From: Phaeobacter italicus | GTDB lineage: Bacteria; Pseudomonadota; Alphaproteobacteria; Rhodobacterales; Rhodobacteraceae | Direction: 5' to 3' | Length of the DNA stretch: 64,000 bases | Assembly (NCBI RefSeq): GCF_001258055.1 | Contig: NZ_CVRM01000004.1 | Span: 1-64,000 of the forward strand | Shown here: positions 1 through 9,081 of the stretch, piece by piece | How positions within the stretch are numbered: position 1 is the stretch's first letter | Layout: every line of letters begins with the position of its first letter | The notes under the pieces: model-generated | Seen by the model: only the letters and a program-made list of their open reading frames with translations | Told to the model about the DNA's origin: nothing | The model's database searches: none | Made by a program: the position numbers and the translations under genes

Positions 1-50
1 AATTCTCAGTGACAATTTATAGGGCTACCGGGTCAGTTCTCAGTGACAAT
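1..50. mobile_element. Terminal repeats of an IS21-like element (end only)
   Basis: The 14-mer TTCTCAGTGACAAT occurs twice, at 3-16 and 37-50, and the second copy is preceded by GGGTCAG. Closely spaced multiple terminal repeats with a GTCACTGAGAA-type core are typical of IS21-family ends (istA/istB elements). No transposase gene is inside the window, so only the element's end is seen and the family call is from motif memory. The repeat stops where the coding frame of the RND adaptor becomes open, which suggests that the element removed the 5' end of that gene. Confidence 0.5.
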
Positions 51-67
51 CAACAGCCGAGCAAGAT

Positions 68-1045
68 TTGGTCCAGCCGGTCACGGTCGAAGTTTCGCGC
101 GCTGAGCTTCGCGACAGCGATAGGGCGCGCAGCCTGGCAGGTCGCGTGGAGCCCGCCCGGACCGTGGATATTGCCTTTCAGGTTTCGGGTCAGCTTTCCG
201 ACCTCGCGGTAGATGCTGGGACTCGGGTTGAGAAAGGCGATTTGATCGCTGCGCTCGACCCGGTCGATTTCGAATTGGCCTTGGACCGGGCACAGGCCTC
301 TTTCGACCTCGCAAAATCCGAATACGATCGTGCGTTGAGTCTGACCGAGAGGGGGGTGGCGACGGACGCCCGTCTCGAAACGAACCGCGCGCAGCAGGTC
401 CAAGCAGAAGTCGCCCTCCGTGAAGCGGAGCGACGCCTGGCTCAAGCCACGATCACCGCGCCCTTCGACGCCATTGTCGCGCGCATCTTTCTGGAGGAGT
501 TTTCGAACGTCACCCCTGCGGCTCCGATTGCCAGGTTGCAGGACATCAGTGAAATGCGGGTCCGGATTTCCCTGCCCGAGGAACTCGCCGCGATGGCACG
601 GGCCCAGCCCGATGCATTCAGGGTAACCGCCACTTTCCCCGCCGTGCCGGGATATGAGGCAACTCTTTATCCGCGGACATTCGTGACCGATGCGGACACC
701 ACGGCCCAAACCTATGACGTCGAGTTCGTGATAGAGGGCGCTATCGACCCACGATTACTGTCCGGAATGACGGCGAATGTGCGCGTAACCGCCGCCGCGG
801 AGGGTGCGCAATCGCGGTCGGTAGTGGTTCCCGTCTCGGCGATCGACACGACGAGCCGGAACGAGCCGTCCGTCTGGCTCTACGACAAAGACTCCGGCCG
901 GGTGTACCGAAAGACAATCCGGCTGGGGCTACCCAACGACGACGAAATCGTCGTGCTTGAGGGACTCGCCGGGGATGAACTGGTGGTGTCAGGCGGCTGG
1001 TGGCGCCTGAAGGAAAACGAACCGGTCGCGGTTCGCGGCCTCTGA
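68..1045 (+). pseudogene. RND efflux periplasmic adaptor (HlyD/MFP family), 5'-truncated
   Basis: Membrane-fusion protein that would link an inner-membrane RND pump to an outer-membrane channel. Visible in order are the first half of a lipoyl domain (about residues 30-65), an alpha-helical hairpin rich in Ala, Arg and Glu (about 70-125), the second lipoyl half starting ATITAPFDAIVAR, and beta-barrel and membrane-proximal domains to the end. No signal peptide or lipobox is present. The frame stays open only from the TGA at 44-46, inside the IS21-like repeat, and the only available start is a TTG at 68. The N-terminal export signal has therefore probably been lost by insertion. The pump gene follows 28 bp downstream. 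A lipoprotein signal further upstream cannot be excluded, but no such sequence is in the window. Confidence 0.75.
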
Positions 1046-1073
1046 ACACCCCTGGACCGGACAAGTCGAAACC

Positions 1074-4000
1074 ATGACAATGAGTATTTCACGCGCAAGC
1101 ATCCGACGTCCGGTCGCCGTTTGGCTGGCAATTGTCTTTTGCCTTATCGGCGGCTTGTGGGGACTGAACACGGTCGGACGCCTCGAAGACCCGAGTTTCA
1201 CGCTCAAGACGGCGCTCGTTTTCGTGCCCTATCCGGGCGCGACCGCGATGGAAGTGGAAGAGGAAGTCGCCGATGTCGTGGAGAGCGCACTCCAACAGAT
1301 GAAGCAGCTCGACCGGGTGGAATCGAAATCCATGCCGGGCATGGCCCAGATCACGGTCGAGATCGAGATGACCTATGGGCCCGACGAGATCCCGCAGGTC
1401 TGGGACGAAATGCGCCGCCGCATCCGCGACATTGAAGGAGATCTCCCCTCCGGTACGCAGCCTCCGATCATCAATGACGATTTCAGCGACGTCTACGGCA
1501 TGTTCTATGCTGTAACGGTCGATGGGTTGAGCGCCACGGAACAGCGAGACCTCGCGACTAAACTGCGGCGCGGCCTTGTCGCCGTCGACGGGGTGGCCAA
1601 GGTCGAGGTTCAGGGGCTGGCGGAAGAGGAGATCATCATCTCGGTCCCTTCGGCGCGCCTGACCGAACTGGGGCTGCCACCGGACCAGATCCTCGGTATC
1701 ATCGCCGACGAAAACCAGGTTTTCTCCAACGGCGAGATCAGCGAAGGGCTGTCTCGACTGGGAGTGTCCGTTCCGCCAGGTTATGTCAGCGTCGAGGGCA
1801 TTGAGGCGCTGCGGCTCGGCGCTCCCGGAGAAGTTGGGCAGATTGCGCTCTACGACATCGCCCGCGTGGTTCGAGAGGAGACGGAGCGACCGAGCCAGAT
1901 CGTGCGCCACAATGGCACGCGGGCTTTCACCCTCGGGGTCTCGGCGCTCGTCGACCGCAACGTGGTCGAGGTCGGCCGATCGGTCGAGGCGCGGCTGGAC
2001 CAGCTGAAGGCCGAACTGCCGGACGGCGTCGAGATCGTACCTATTTATGAACAGCATAAGGTCGTCGACGAAGCGGTCTCGAGCTTTCTCGTCGGCCTCG
2101 GTCAATCCGTGGCCATCGTCATCGGGGCGCTGATGCTGACGATGGGTTGGCGCGCGGGTCTGGTCGTGGGTGCCACGCTGGGCCTCACGGTGTTTTCCAC
2201 GCTGTTCTTCATGTCCGTCTTCGGCATCGAGATGGAACGGATCAGTCTCGGGGCACTGATCATCGCTATGGGTATGCTGGTCGACAACGCCATCGTGATC
2301 GCCGAAGGCATGCTGATTGGCATGGCGCGGGGCAAGTCCGCCGAAGACGCCGCCGCCGATACCGAGACCGCGACAGCGTTGCCCCTGCTTGGGGCCACCG
2401 TGATCGGGATCATGGCGTTTTCGGGTATTGGGCTATCGCCAGATGCTACCGGAGAATTTCTGTTCTCGCTTTTCGCGGTTATCGCGATTTCGTTGCTGAT
2501 GAGCTGGATCCTCGCGGTAACCGTCACGCCCTATTTGGGCAAGCTCCTTCTGAAGGCACCGAAAGACACATCCAAGGACCCCTATGGTGGCTTCATCTAT
2601 TCGGCCTATCGCGGTTTCCTCTGGATGGCGCTGCGCGCCCGTGTGCTCGTCGTCCTGACGATCGTCGGAATCACGGTCTGGTCGGTCATGGCCTTCGGCC
2701 AGGTCAAACAGGCGTTCTTTCCGGCGTCGAACACCCCGATATTCTACGTCGAGCTCCAGATGCCGCAAGGCACGGACATTCGAGTCTCGAATAAAGAAAT
2801 GGCCCGGCTTGAGGAGATCATCTTAGGCGAGGGGATCGTGACGGACGTGACGACGCTTGTGGGGCGAGGGGCCAGCCGCTTCATGCTGACCTACAACCCT
2901 GAGCAGGCCGATGCGAGCTACGGTCAGCTGATCGTGCGTGCGACCGATGCCACACTCATCCCCGATGTTGCGGCGCGTCTCAATCGCGAACTGCCGGCGC
3001 AATTCCCCAATGCTCTTGTCCGCGTCGAGGAAATCGTCTTTGGTCCGCCTGCCGGGGCCGATGTCGCCGTTCGTTTTGCCGGACCAGATCCGGTGGTCCT
3101 CCGGCAGCTATCGGATAATGCGCTTGCAATCTTCGACGAGGCCGGCACAATCACAAACCCGCGCACAGACTGGCGGCAGCGTGAGATCCTTATCGAACCC
3201 ATCGTCGACGAGTCCCGGATGCGGCTGGCCGGTGCGACCCGCGGTTCGATCACCGACACCGTGCAATACGGCACCTCGGGCCTGCGGGTCGGCACCCTGC
3301 GCGAAGGCGATGCCGAAATCCCGATGTATCTGCGGCTTCCCGAGGTCGAGCGCGACGGGCTGGACCGTTTGCGCGATCTCTCCGTCTGGTCGCCAGGTGC
3401 AAATGGCTATGTGCCCATGGCCAACCTCGTCTCCAGTTTCGAGCCCCGCCTCGTCGAGGCGCTTATCCACCGCCGCGACCGTGAGCGCACGATAACGGTC
3501 CTCGGCGGTGCAGGCGGCGACCTGACAGCAGATGAGGCATTTCGCAGTGTTCGCACTGATATCGAAGCCATTCGGCTTCCCGAAGGCTACACGATGGAAT
3601 GGGGAGGCGAATTCGAAAGCGCGGGAGAGGCGCAGGCAAGCCTCGGCAAACAGCTTCCCTTGGGTTTTCTGGTAATGCTGACAATTTCGATCCTGATGTT
3701 CAACAAAGTGCGCCAGCCACTGATCCTATGGCTCGTGGTTCCGATGTCGGTCACGGGGATGGTTCTCGGTCTGCTGTTCACTGGGCTACCGTTTACGTTC
3801 ACGGCGCTTCTCGGCTTCTTGTCCCTTTCCGGGATGCTGATGAAGAATGCCATTGTGCTGGTGGAAGAAATCGATCAGCAACGCGCCGAAGGTGTCGAGG
3901 ACTATCAGGCGGTGATCGATGGCTCGGTCAGCCGTTTGAGGCCCGTCGTGCTGGCTGCGGGCACAACGATTTTCGGTATGATTCCGCTCTTACCAGACGC

Positions 4001-4154
4001 CTTCTTCGCATCGATGGCCGTGACGATCATGGGTGGCCTCGCGTTCGCCTCGATCCTGACCCTGGTCGCGGTTCCTGTATTTTATGTACTGTTCTTCCGG
4101 ATGAAGCCGCCCAAAAAAGAAAACGCTCCTTCAGGTTCCCCAGCGACAGCCTGA
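1074..4154 (+). CDS. RND efflux transporter, inner-membrane permease (AcrB/MexF-type)
   Basis: Proton-driven multidrug/solvent efflux pump of 1026 aa, the normal length for the HAE-type RND family. The first transmembrane segment is near residues 11-30, followed by a large periplasmic loop, a helix bundle around 340-490, a second large loop and a second bundle around 850-1010. The proton-relay region in TM4 reads GMLVDNAIVIAEG (about 400-412), with Asp-Asn where AcrB has Asp-Asp. The TM10 lysine is in GMLMKNAIVLVEE (near residue 924). The start is the ATG at 1074; another in-frame ATG lies 6 bp on. It pairs with the damaged adaptor just upstream, and no outer-membrane channel gene is next to it. 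It may be non-functional without its adaptor. Confidence 0.93.
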   Translation: MTMSISRASIRRPVAVWLAIVFCLIGGLWGLNTVGRLEDPSFTLKTALVFVPYPGATAMEVEEEVADVVESALQQMKQLDRVESKSMPGMAQITVEIEMTYGPDEIPQVWDEMRRRIRDIEGDLPSGTQPPIINDDFSDVYGMFYAVTVDGLSATEQRDLATKLRRGLVAVDGVAKVEVQGLAEEEIIISVPSARLTELGLPPDQILGIIADENQVFSNGEISEGLSRLGVSVPPGYVSVEGIEALRLGAPGEVGQIALYDIARVVREETERPSQIVRHNGTRAFTLGVSALVDRNVVEVGRSVEARLDQLKAELPDGVEIVPIYEQHKVVDEAVSSFLVGLGQSVAIVIGALMLTMGWRAGLVVGATLGLTVFSTLFFMSVFGIEMERISLGALIIAMGMLVDNAIVIAEGMLIGMARGKSAEDAAADTETATALPLLGATVIGIMAFSGIGLSPDATGEFLFSLFAVIAISLLMSWILAVTVTPYLGKLLLKAPKDTSKDPYGGFIYSAYRGFLWMALRARVLVVLTIVGITVWSVMAFGQVKQAFFPASNTPIFYVELQMPQGTDIRVSNKEMARLEEIILGEGIVTDVTTLVGRGASRFMLTYNPEQADASYGQLIVRATDATLIPDVAARLNRELPAQFPNALVRVEEIVFGPPAGADVAVRFAGPDPVVLRQLSDNALAIFDEAGTITNPRTDWRQREILIEPIVDESRMRLAGATRGSITDTVQYGTSGLRVGTLREGDAEIPMYLRLPEVERDGLDRLRDLSVWSPGANGYVPMANLVSSFEPRLVEALIHRRDRERTITVLGGAGGDLTADEAFRSVRTDIEAIRLPEGYTMEWGGEFESAGEAQASLGKQLPLGFLVMLTISILMFNKVRQPLILWLVVPMSVTGMVLGLLFTGLPFTFTALLGFLSLSGMLMKNAIVLVEEIDQQRAEGVEDYQAVIDGSVSRLRPVVLAAGTTIFGMIPLLPDAFFASMAVTIMGGLAFASILTLVAVPVFYVLFFRMKPPKKENAPSGSPATA

Positions 4155-4166
4155 ACGCAGATGCAG

Positions 4167-4397
4167 TTATAAGCGCTTCTCTGCGCGCCCTCGACCCGTC
4201 TTAAGGACGGTGTAGGCATATTCCGCCGCCTCAAGCGCGCCTTCGAGAAAACCGCCGAATGTCGGAGCCACTTCGGAGCCGCCAAAGACGAGCGCTTCGT
4301 CCCGCAGGCCTGAAAGAACGCACGGCAAGCCATAGTTCGGGTGGGCAAAAAAGACAGCGGAACTGCGGCTGGCAGCACGCCAGACGCACTCCCGCTC
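4167..4397 (-). pseudogene. C-terminal remnant of a flavin monoamine oxidase
   Basis: The minus strand encodes a short tail with HPNYGLPCVLSGL followed by GGSEVAPTFGGFLEGALEAA. This is the C-terminal FAD-binding signature of the amine oxidase (MAO/LSD1) superfamily. Only about 70 residues remain. The N-terminal Rossmann region is absent and the frame is lost where the IS66 remnant begins at about 4400. It is therefore a decayed fragment, not a functional gene. Confidence 0.7.
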
Positions 4398-4407
4398 CAT
4401 GGTCTAG

Positions 4408-4803
4408 GCCTTCAAGGCATGGACCGAGGCCCAACTGCTACGCATTCCCGGCAAGGGCGATCTCGTGAAGGCCTTCCGCTATGGTCTCAGCTGCTGGCCG
4501 TCATTCGAGCTCTTCCTTGGAGATGCCCGCGTCGGCATCGACGACAACACGGCCGAGCGCGTCATGCGCCCGATCTGCATCGGGCGAAAAAACTGACTTT
4601 TTGCAGGCTCCGACAGCGGTGGCGAAACGCTGTCCCGGGCGATGTCCCTTGTCGAGACAGCCAAGATGAACGGCCACGATCCGCAAGCCTGGCTGGCCGA
4701 AATCCTCGACCGCATCCACAATCACATGACCAACCCGCTCAACGAACTGCTTCCATGGAACTGGACGCCGATGAACTGATCCGCGGTAACAACCGGGCGG
4801 TTA
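4408..4803 (+). mobile_element. IS66-family element remnant (TnpC C-terminus, with in-frame stop)
   Basis: The plus frame at 4408-4779 reads as the last about 120 residues of an IS66 TnpC transposase, including IDDNTAERVMRPICIGRKN and then LFAGSDSGGE, ending NELLPWNWTPMN and a stop. The usual Trp between IGRKN and LFAGSD is replaced by a TGA at 4594-4596, so the fragment is dead. The sequence GTAAC..CGGGCGGTTAC at 4786-4803 resembles an IS66 right terminal repeat. The left part of the element is missing. Nothing else is recognised between 4803 and the CoA-transferase except a weak operator-like sequence. Confidence 0.75.
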
Positions 4804-4863
4804 CGTTTTCGGGAAGGTGATTACCTTTGAATCTTGAGGTCCGACTTCGCCTTTGCTAGGAAT

Positions 4864-4877
4864 CGAACAACAATTAG
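4864..4877. promoter_or_regulatory. Degenerate copy of the island operator
   Basis: CGAACAACAATTAG, followed by AAAAA, matches 9 of the 12 defined positions of the palindrome CTAACANNTGTTAG found at eight other places in the window. It lies 25 nt upstream of the ATG at 4903, a position like that of the good sites. It is weak and could be chance. Confidence 0.3.
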
Positions 4878-4902
4878 AAAAACAGCAAAGTCGAAAGTGC
4901 AG

Positions 4903-6114
4903 ATGTCTGGACCCCTTGAGCAACTGAGGATTGTAGAACTTGGTCACGTAATTGCCGGACCACTTGCGGCAGCTTTACTCTCGGATTTTGGTGCAGATGT
5001 CATCAAGATCGAAGCCCCCAACCGGACGGATATGATGCGCGACCTTGGACCCAAGGCAGAGGATGGGGTGGGCGTCTGGTGGAAGACTTTGGGCCGCAAC
5101 AAGAAAACACTAGGCCTGGACTGGAAGTCCGACGAGGGCCGGGACATCCTGCGCAGGTTGGTTGAAGATGCCGACGTGCTGATCGAAAATTTCCGTCCGG
5201 GTGTGCTAGAACGTGCTGGTGTTGGGCCAGACGTGCTGCACGATTGGAACCCGGACTTGGTTGTCTTGCGGGTTTCAGGTTACGGACAGGACGGTCCGAT
5301 GCGCGACGTGCCAGCGTTTGGGCGTGCTGCAGAGGCCATGAGTGGATTAGCGCATCTGACCGGTTTTCCCGACGGGCCGCCGATGCACCCCGGCTTTCCG
5401 GCGGCCGACAGCACGACAGGGCTGATGGGCGCTTTGGGAATCATGATCGCGCTATTTGCTCGCGAAAAGGGCATTGCACGCGGTCAGGTCGTCGATCTTG
5501 CGGTGTTCGAGGCGTTGCTTCGGTTGATGGACTATCCTGTTCCCGCATTGACTGGCGCTAACCTCTCGCCGCGACGCAATGGGCTGCGCCAGCCGATGGA
5601 CTTTGCTCCGGGGGGGATGTTCCGAACGTCCGATGGGGTGTGGCTGACCGTTTCGGCAGGGAGCGCGGAAACCGCGCAGCGCCTGTTGCGGGCGGTCGGA
5701 GGCGATGCCCTCGCCGATGACCCGCGGTTCGCGACATTGGGCGAGATGTCGCGGCACATGACGGTGGTCTTTGACGCGATCAATGATTTCGTCACGCAGC
5801 ACACGGCTAAGGAAGTGGAAGCGGTATTCGCCCGCCATGATGCGGTTGCCTCGCGTGTGTTGAGCGTCGAAGAGATCATGACGAACGAGCAGATACGCCA
5901 TCGTGGGGACATCGTGTCGGTCGACGGCAAACAGACCAAGGTCATCGGCCCGATCCCGCATCTAAGCGCCACACCTGGCGAAGTTCGCTGGCTGGGACGA
6001 CCGCTTGGCGCGGACAGCCGAAGTATTCTGCGTGATCTTGGCTTTGACGATGATCGGATCATTGCCCTTTGTGAGGCAGGGCTCGTTAGTCTGGAAGAGA
6101 AGGGGACACCGTGA
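4903..6114 (+). CDS. CaiB/BaiF family (class III) CoA-transferase
   Basis: Moves CoA between a CoA thioester donor and a free carboxylic acid, or acts as an acyl-CoA racemase-type relative. The N-terminus LRIVELGHVIAGPLAAALLSDFGADVIKIE is the classic family signature, and IENFRPGVLERAG and GYGQDGP follow. The residue that normally forms the aspartyl-CoA adduct lies in VVDLAVFEALL, where Glu stands in for Asp, as in many family members. I chose the ATG at 4903 (403 aa) over an upstream in-frame ATG at 4834, because homologous folds begin with MSGPLEQLRI. The stop overlaps the GTG of the next ACAD by 4 bp, so the two are translationally coupled. One of four such transferases in the window. Confidence 0.9.
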   Translation: MSGPLEQLRIVELGHVIAGPLAAALLSDFGADVIKIEAPNRTDMMRDLGPKAEDGVGVWWKTLGRNKKTLGLDWKSDEGRDILRRLVEDADVLIENFRPGVLERAGVGPDVLHDWNPDLVVLRVSGYGQDGPMRDVPAFGRAAEAMSGLAHLTGFPDGPPMHPGFPAADSTTGLMGALGIMIALFAREKGIARGQVVDLAVFEALLRLMDYPVPALTGANLSPRRNGLRQPMDFAPGGMFRTSDGVWLTVSAGSAETAQRLLRAVGGDALADDPRFATLGEMSRHMTVVFDAINDFVTQHTAKEVEAVFARHDAVASRVLSVEEIMTNEQIRHRGDIVSVDGKQTKVIGPIPHLSATPGEVRWLGRPLGADSRSILRDLGFDDDRIIALCEAGLVSLEEKGTP

Positions 6115-7277
6115 CATTTCGAATGACGGACGATCAGAAGGAAATTCGCGACCAGATTCTGCGGATTTGTGCAAGGTTCGACGGCGACTACTGGCTGGAC
6201 CGGGATCGTAACGGTGGTTTTCCCCATGATCTGCACAGGGCAATGGCCGATGGCGGCTGGCTGGGTATCGCCATGCCAGAAGCTGTCGGCGGCGCGGGTC
6301 TGGGGATCACCGAAGCGACCATCATGATGCAGGCAATTGCCGAGTCGGGGGCCGGCGCAAGCGGAGCCTCGGCCATCCACATGAACATTTTCGGGCTCAA
6401 CCCGGTGGTGAAGTTTGGGACCGATGAGCAGCGCGCGCGTATGCTTGGCCCTCTAATAGCAGGCGATGAAAAGGCCTGTTTCGCCGTAACCGAACCGACG
6501 ACCGGGTTGGATACCACAAAGCTGAAGACCATGGCGGTGCGGCAGGGGGACAGATATGTCGTGCACGGACAAAAAGTCTGGATTTCTACCGCGCAGGTGG
6601 CGGACAAGATGTTGCTTCTGGCCAGAACAACGCGGCTAGAGGATGTGAGCAGCCCGACCGAAGGGCTGAGCCTATTCTATACAGATCTCGACCGAAATTT
6701 CGTTGACGTGCGAGAGATCGAAAAGATGGGTCGAAAGGCTGTCGATTCGAACGAAGTCTTCATCGATGGATTGCCGATTCCGGCTGAGGACCTGATCGGG
6801 GAGGAGGGCAAAGGCTTTAGGCAAATTTTGCACGGGTTGAATCCCGAACGCATCCTGGTGGCCGGTGAATGCATCGGTATTGCGCGCAACGCACTGGCGC
6901 GAGCGGCGCATTATGCAAACGAACGTGTGATTTTTGACCGCCCGATCGGCCAAAATCAGGGTGTTCAGCATCCACTCGCCAAAGCCTGGGCGCGAGTGGA
7001 ATCTGCCAATCTCATGGTGATGCACGCTGCAGCCCTCTACGATGCGGGAGAACCCTGCGGCGTCGAGGCGAACGCTGCCAAGCTTTTGGCCGCCGACGCC
7101 GCGGTCGAGGCGACCGAAGCCGCGCAAATTACATTTGGCGGATTCGGATACGCCAAGGAATATCACGTGGAGCGACTGGTACGGGAGGCTCTGCTGTTCC
7201 GCATCGTACCGGTGACACCGCAGATGCTTTTGTCGTTCATAGCAGAAAAAGCCCTTGGGCTTCCAAAGTCTTACTGA
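6111..7277 (+). CDS. Acyl-CoA dehydrogenase family protein (GLPKSY-type)
   Basis: FAD-dependent alpha,beta-dehydrogenation of an acyl-CoA, with electrons to ETF. 388 aa, starting at a GTG overlapping the upstream stop. The FAD-binding signature appears as FAVTEPTTGLDTTKLKT with HGQKVWIS. The canonical C-terminal YEGT glutamate is absent (region RIVPVTPQM). A Glu is present in NPERILVAGECIG, the position used as the base in isovaleryl- and long-chain acyl-CoA dehydrogenases. It is closely related to the ACADs at 34948 and 43827, which share the motif FxxPIGxxQGVQ and a C-terminus ending G(L/M)P(K/R)S(Y/F). It probably acts on the acyl-CoA made by the neighbouring transferase. Confidence 0.9.
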   Translation: MTFRMTDDQKEIRDQILRICARFDGDYWLDRDRNGGFPHDLHRAMADGGWLGIAMPEAVGGAGLGITEATIMMQAIAESGAGASGASAIHMNIFGLNPVVKFGTDEQRARMLGPLIAGDEKACFAVTEPTTGLDTTKLKTMAVRQGDRYVVHGQKVWISTAQVADKMLLLARTTRLEDVSSPTEGLSLFYTDLDRNFVDVREIEKMGRKAVDSNEVFIDGLPIPAEDLIGEEGKGFRQILHGLNPERILVAGECIGIARNALARAAHYANERVIFDRPIGQNQGVQHPLAKAWARVESANLMVMHAAALYDAGEPCGVEANAAKLLAADAAVEATEAAQITFGGFGYAKEYHVERLVREALLFRIVPVTPQMLLSFIAEKALGLPKSY

Positions 7278-7325
7278 TCGGAGATGACGGGCGGGGCTGG
7301 TGCGAAAAGTTGTCTTGATCAATTT

Positions 7326-7341
7326 TCTAACACCCGTTAGA
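7326..7341. promoter_or_regulatory. Operator A (palindrome) upstream of the SDR/transporter operon
   Basis: TCTAACACCCGTTAGA is an inverted repeat with 6-bp arms. Eleven of the 12 core positions agree with the island consensus CTAACANNTGTTAG. It is 42 nt upstream of the ATG at 7383, where a repressor would overlap a promoter. Confidence 0.7.
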
Positions 7342-7382
7342 TTACTGGCAGCTGCCCCTAATGGGGAATGGGAGGAGGCGTC

Positions 7383-8237
7383 ATGAATAAGACGCAGTTT
7401 GGGTCTTCGAGGGAGGACCTATTAAAACGTGCAACCGTTTACGCAAGCGGTTTATTCACCGGCAAAGTCGTTGTGGTGACCGGGGCCGGAGGCGGATTGG
7501 GGCTGGCAATTGCGACTCTGTTCGCAAGGCTCGGGGCCAATCTGGCGATCAATGGACGCAACGAAGAGAAACTGGCTTTGGCCAAGGAGTTCCTTGAAAG
7601 TTTCGGGGGCGAAGTTTTCGCTGTGCCTATGACCATCCGGGAGCCTGAGCAGGTCGAGGATTTTGTCGCCAAGACGAACCAGGAGTTCGGGGCGATTGAC
7701 GTATTGGTGAACAATGCTGGGGGTCAGTTTCCGCAAGCAGCGTTGGAGTTTAGTCCAAAGGGCTGGAATGCGGTCATAGACACCAACCTGAACGGCACGT
7801 GGTGGATGATGCAATCCACGGCGCGCCACTGGGTTGCCAACAAGCAATCGGGCTCCATCGTCAACATCGTGGCCGATATCTGGCGCGGCATGCCCGGCAT
7901 CGCGCATACCTGTGCGGCCCGGGCAGGGGTAGTTTACCTGTCCAAGTCGGTTGCGGTGGAGTGGGCCCCGCACGGTATCCGAGTGAACTGCGTGGCGCCG
8001 GGTTGCTGCGAAAGCAACGGTTTCGGGAACTACCCTCCGGAGGGTTCTGCGACCTTTCAGGACTCCAACCCGATGCGGCACGCCGGGGACGAATGGGATG
8101 TCGCTGAAGGGGTTGTCTATATGGCGGCGAATTCAGGGAAATTCGTAACCGGAGAAGTTCTGAACATCGACGGTGGGCAGCAATTGTGGGGGGATCCATG
8201 GCCAACGGGGCGGCCGGACTACTTCCGGATTACCTGA
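7383..8237 (+). CDS. SDR, peroxisomal trans-2-enoyl-CoA reductase (PECR)/2,4-dienoyl-CoA reductase-like
   Basis: NAD(P)-dependent short-chain dehydrogenase/reductase, 284 aa. The cofactor motif TGAGGGLGLAIA is near residues 35-46 and the NNAGG motif is near 117. In place of the usual YxxxK it has HTCAARAGVVYLSKS, which resembles eukaryotic trans-2-enoyl-CoA reductase (HSGAARAG..NLTKS) and the SDR at 60165. The likely substrate is therefore an enoyl- or dienoyl-CoA rather than a 3-hydroxyacyl-CoA. The start at 7383 follows a strong GGGAGGAGG ribosome site, and an upstream in-frame start at 7368 is rejected. First gene of the transporter operon, just after operator A. Confidence 0.85.
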   Translation: MNKTQFGSSREDLLKRATVYASGLFTGKVVVVTGAGGGLGLAIATLFARLGANLAINGRNEEKLALAKEFLESFGGEVFAVPMTIREPEQVEDFVAKTNQEFGAIDVLVNNAGGQFPQAALEFSPKGWNAVIDTNLNGTWWMMQSTARHWVANKQSGSIVNIVADIWRGMPGIAHTCAARAGVVYLSKSVAVEWAPHGIRVNCVAPGCCESNGFGNYPPEGSATFQDSNPMRHAGDEWDVAEGVVYMAANSGKFVTGEVLNIDGGQQLWGDPWPTGRPDYFRIT

Positions 8238-8274
8238 TGTTGGCCGTGAACCTTAGGGGGACAATGATATCTAG

Positions 8275-9081
8275 ATGACGACAAGGATTAAAACAGCAAT
8301 CGGAGCCGATGATGGGGCGATACTGGAGTGCAGCGGGGTCGAACGACGGTTCGGCGGCATCGTCGCTGTCACCGGTGTTGACCTCGTTATTCGACAAGGG
8401 GAAATCTTTGGACTTGTCGGTCCGAATGGCAGCGGCAAGACAACGCTAACAAACGCAATTACCGGATTTTACCCGCCAAACGAGGGCAGGGTCCGGCTGG
8501 CAGGAAACGACATTACGGGTACGGCGCCTCACAAGGTTGCCAAGCTCGGCGTTGCCAGAACGTTCCAAAATCTTGCCCTGTTCAACGGGATGAGCGTTCT
8601 GGACAACATCCTGCTCGGGCGGCACATCCACATGAGCCCAGGCGTTTTGCGTACGGCGCTATATTGGTGGGCAGCACAGCGTGAAGAAATCGAGAACCGT
8701 AAAATCGTCGAGGAGGTGATCGAGTTTCTACAGCTCGAGAGCATTCGGCATGAGTTGGTCGATGGTCTTCCGATCGGGTTGAAAAAGCGGGTCGAGCTGG
8801 CGCGGGCATTGGTGGCCGAGCCACAGATGCTGATTCTCGATGAACCGATGGCCGGCATGAACCAGGAAGAGAAAGGGTATATGTCCCGTTTCATTCTGGA
8901 TGCCCGTGCCGAACGCGGCGTCAGCGTTCTGCTGATCGAACACCATATGGATGTCATCACCGGCATTTGTGATCGGATGCTGGCACTGAATTACGGTGAA
9001 ATGATCGCCAGTGGCATCCCCAAGGAGGTTGTGAAGGACCCGCGGGTCATCGAGGCATATATCGGAGGGTCGCATGACTGA
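8275..9081 (+). CDS. livG: LIV/HAAT-type ABC transporter ATP-binding protein (LivG)
   Basis: Cytoplasmic ATPase of a branched-chain amino-acid-type importer, 268 aa. Walker A is GPNGSGKTT (about residues 49-57). The degenerate LivG-type signature is LPIGLKKRVELARAL and Walker B is MLILDEPMAGMN. The switch His lies in LLIEHHMDVI. The C-terminus overlaps the following ligase start by 8 bp. Given the operon contents, the importer more likely carries a carboxylic acid than an amino acid; HAAT-family importers are known for aromatic and alicyclic acids. Confidence 0.93.
   Translation: MTTRIKTAIGADDGAILECSGVERRFGGIVAVTGVDLVIRQGEIFGLVGPNGSGKTTLTNAITGFYPPNEGRVRLAGNDITGTAPHKVAKLGVARTFQNLALFNGMSVLDNILLGRHIHMSPGVLRTALYWWAAQREEIENRKIVEEVIEFLQLESIRHELVDGLPIGLKKRVELARALVAEPQMLILDEPMAGMNQEEKGYMSRFILDARAERGVSVLLIEHHMDVITGICDRMLALNYGEMIASGIPKEVVKDPRVIEAYIGGSHD

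Noticed and set aside
6111-7277. Claim that the GLPRSY-type ACADs are catalytically dead
   Set aside because: The C-terminal YEGT Glu is missing, but a Glu is present at the isovaleryl/long-chain position, so activity is plausible.
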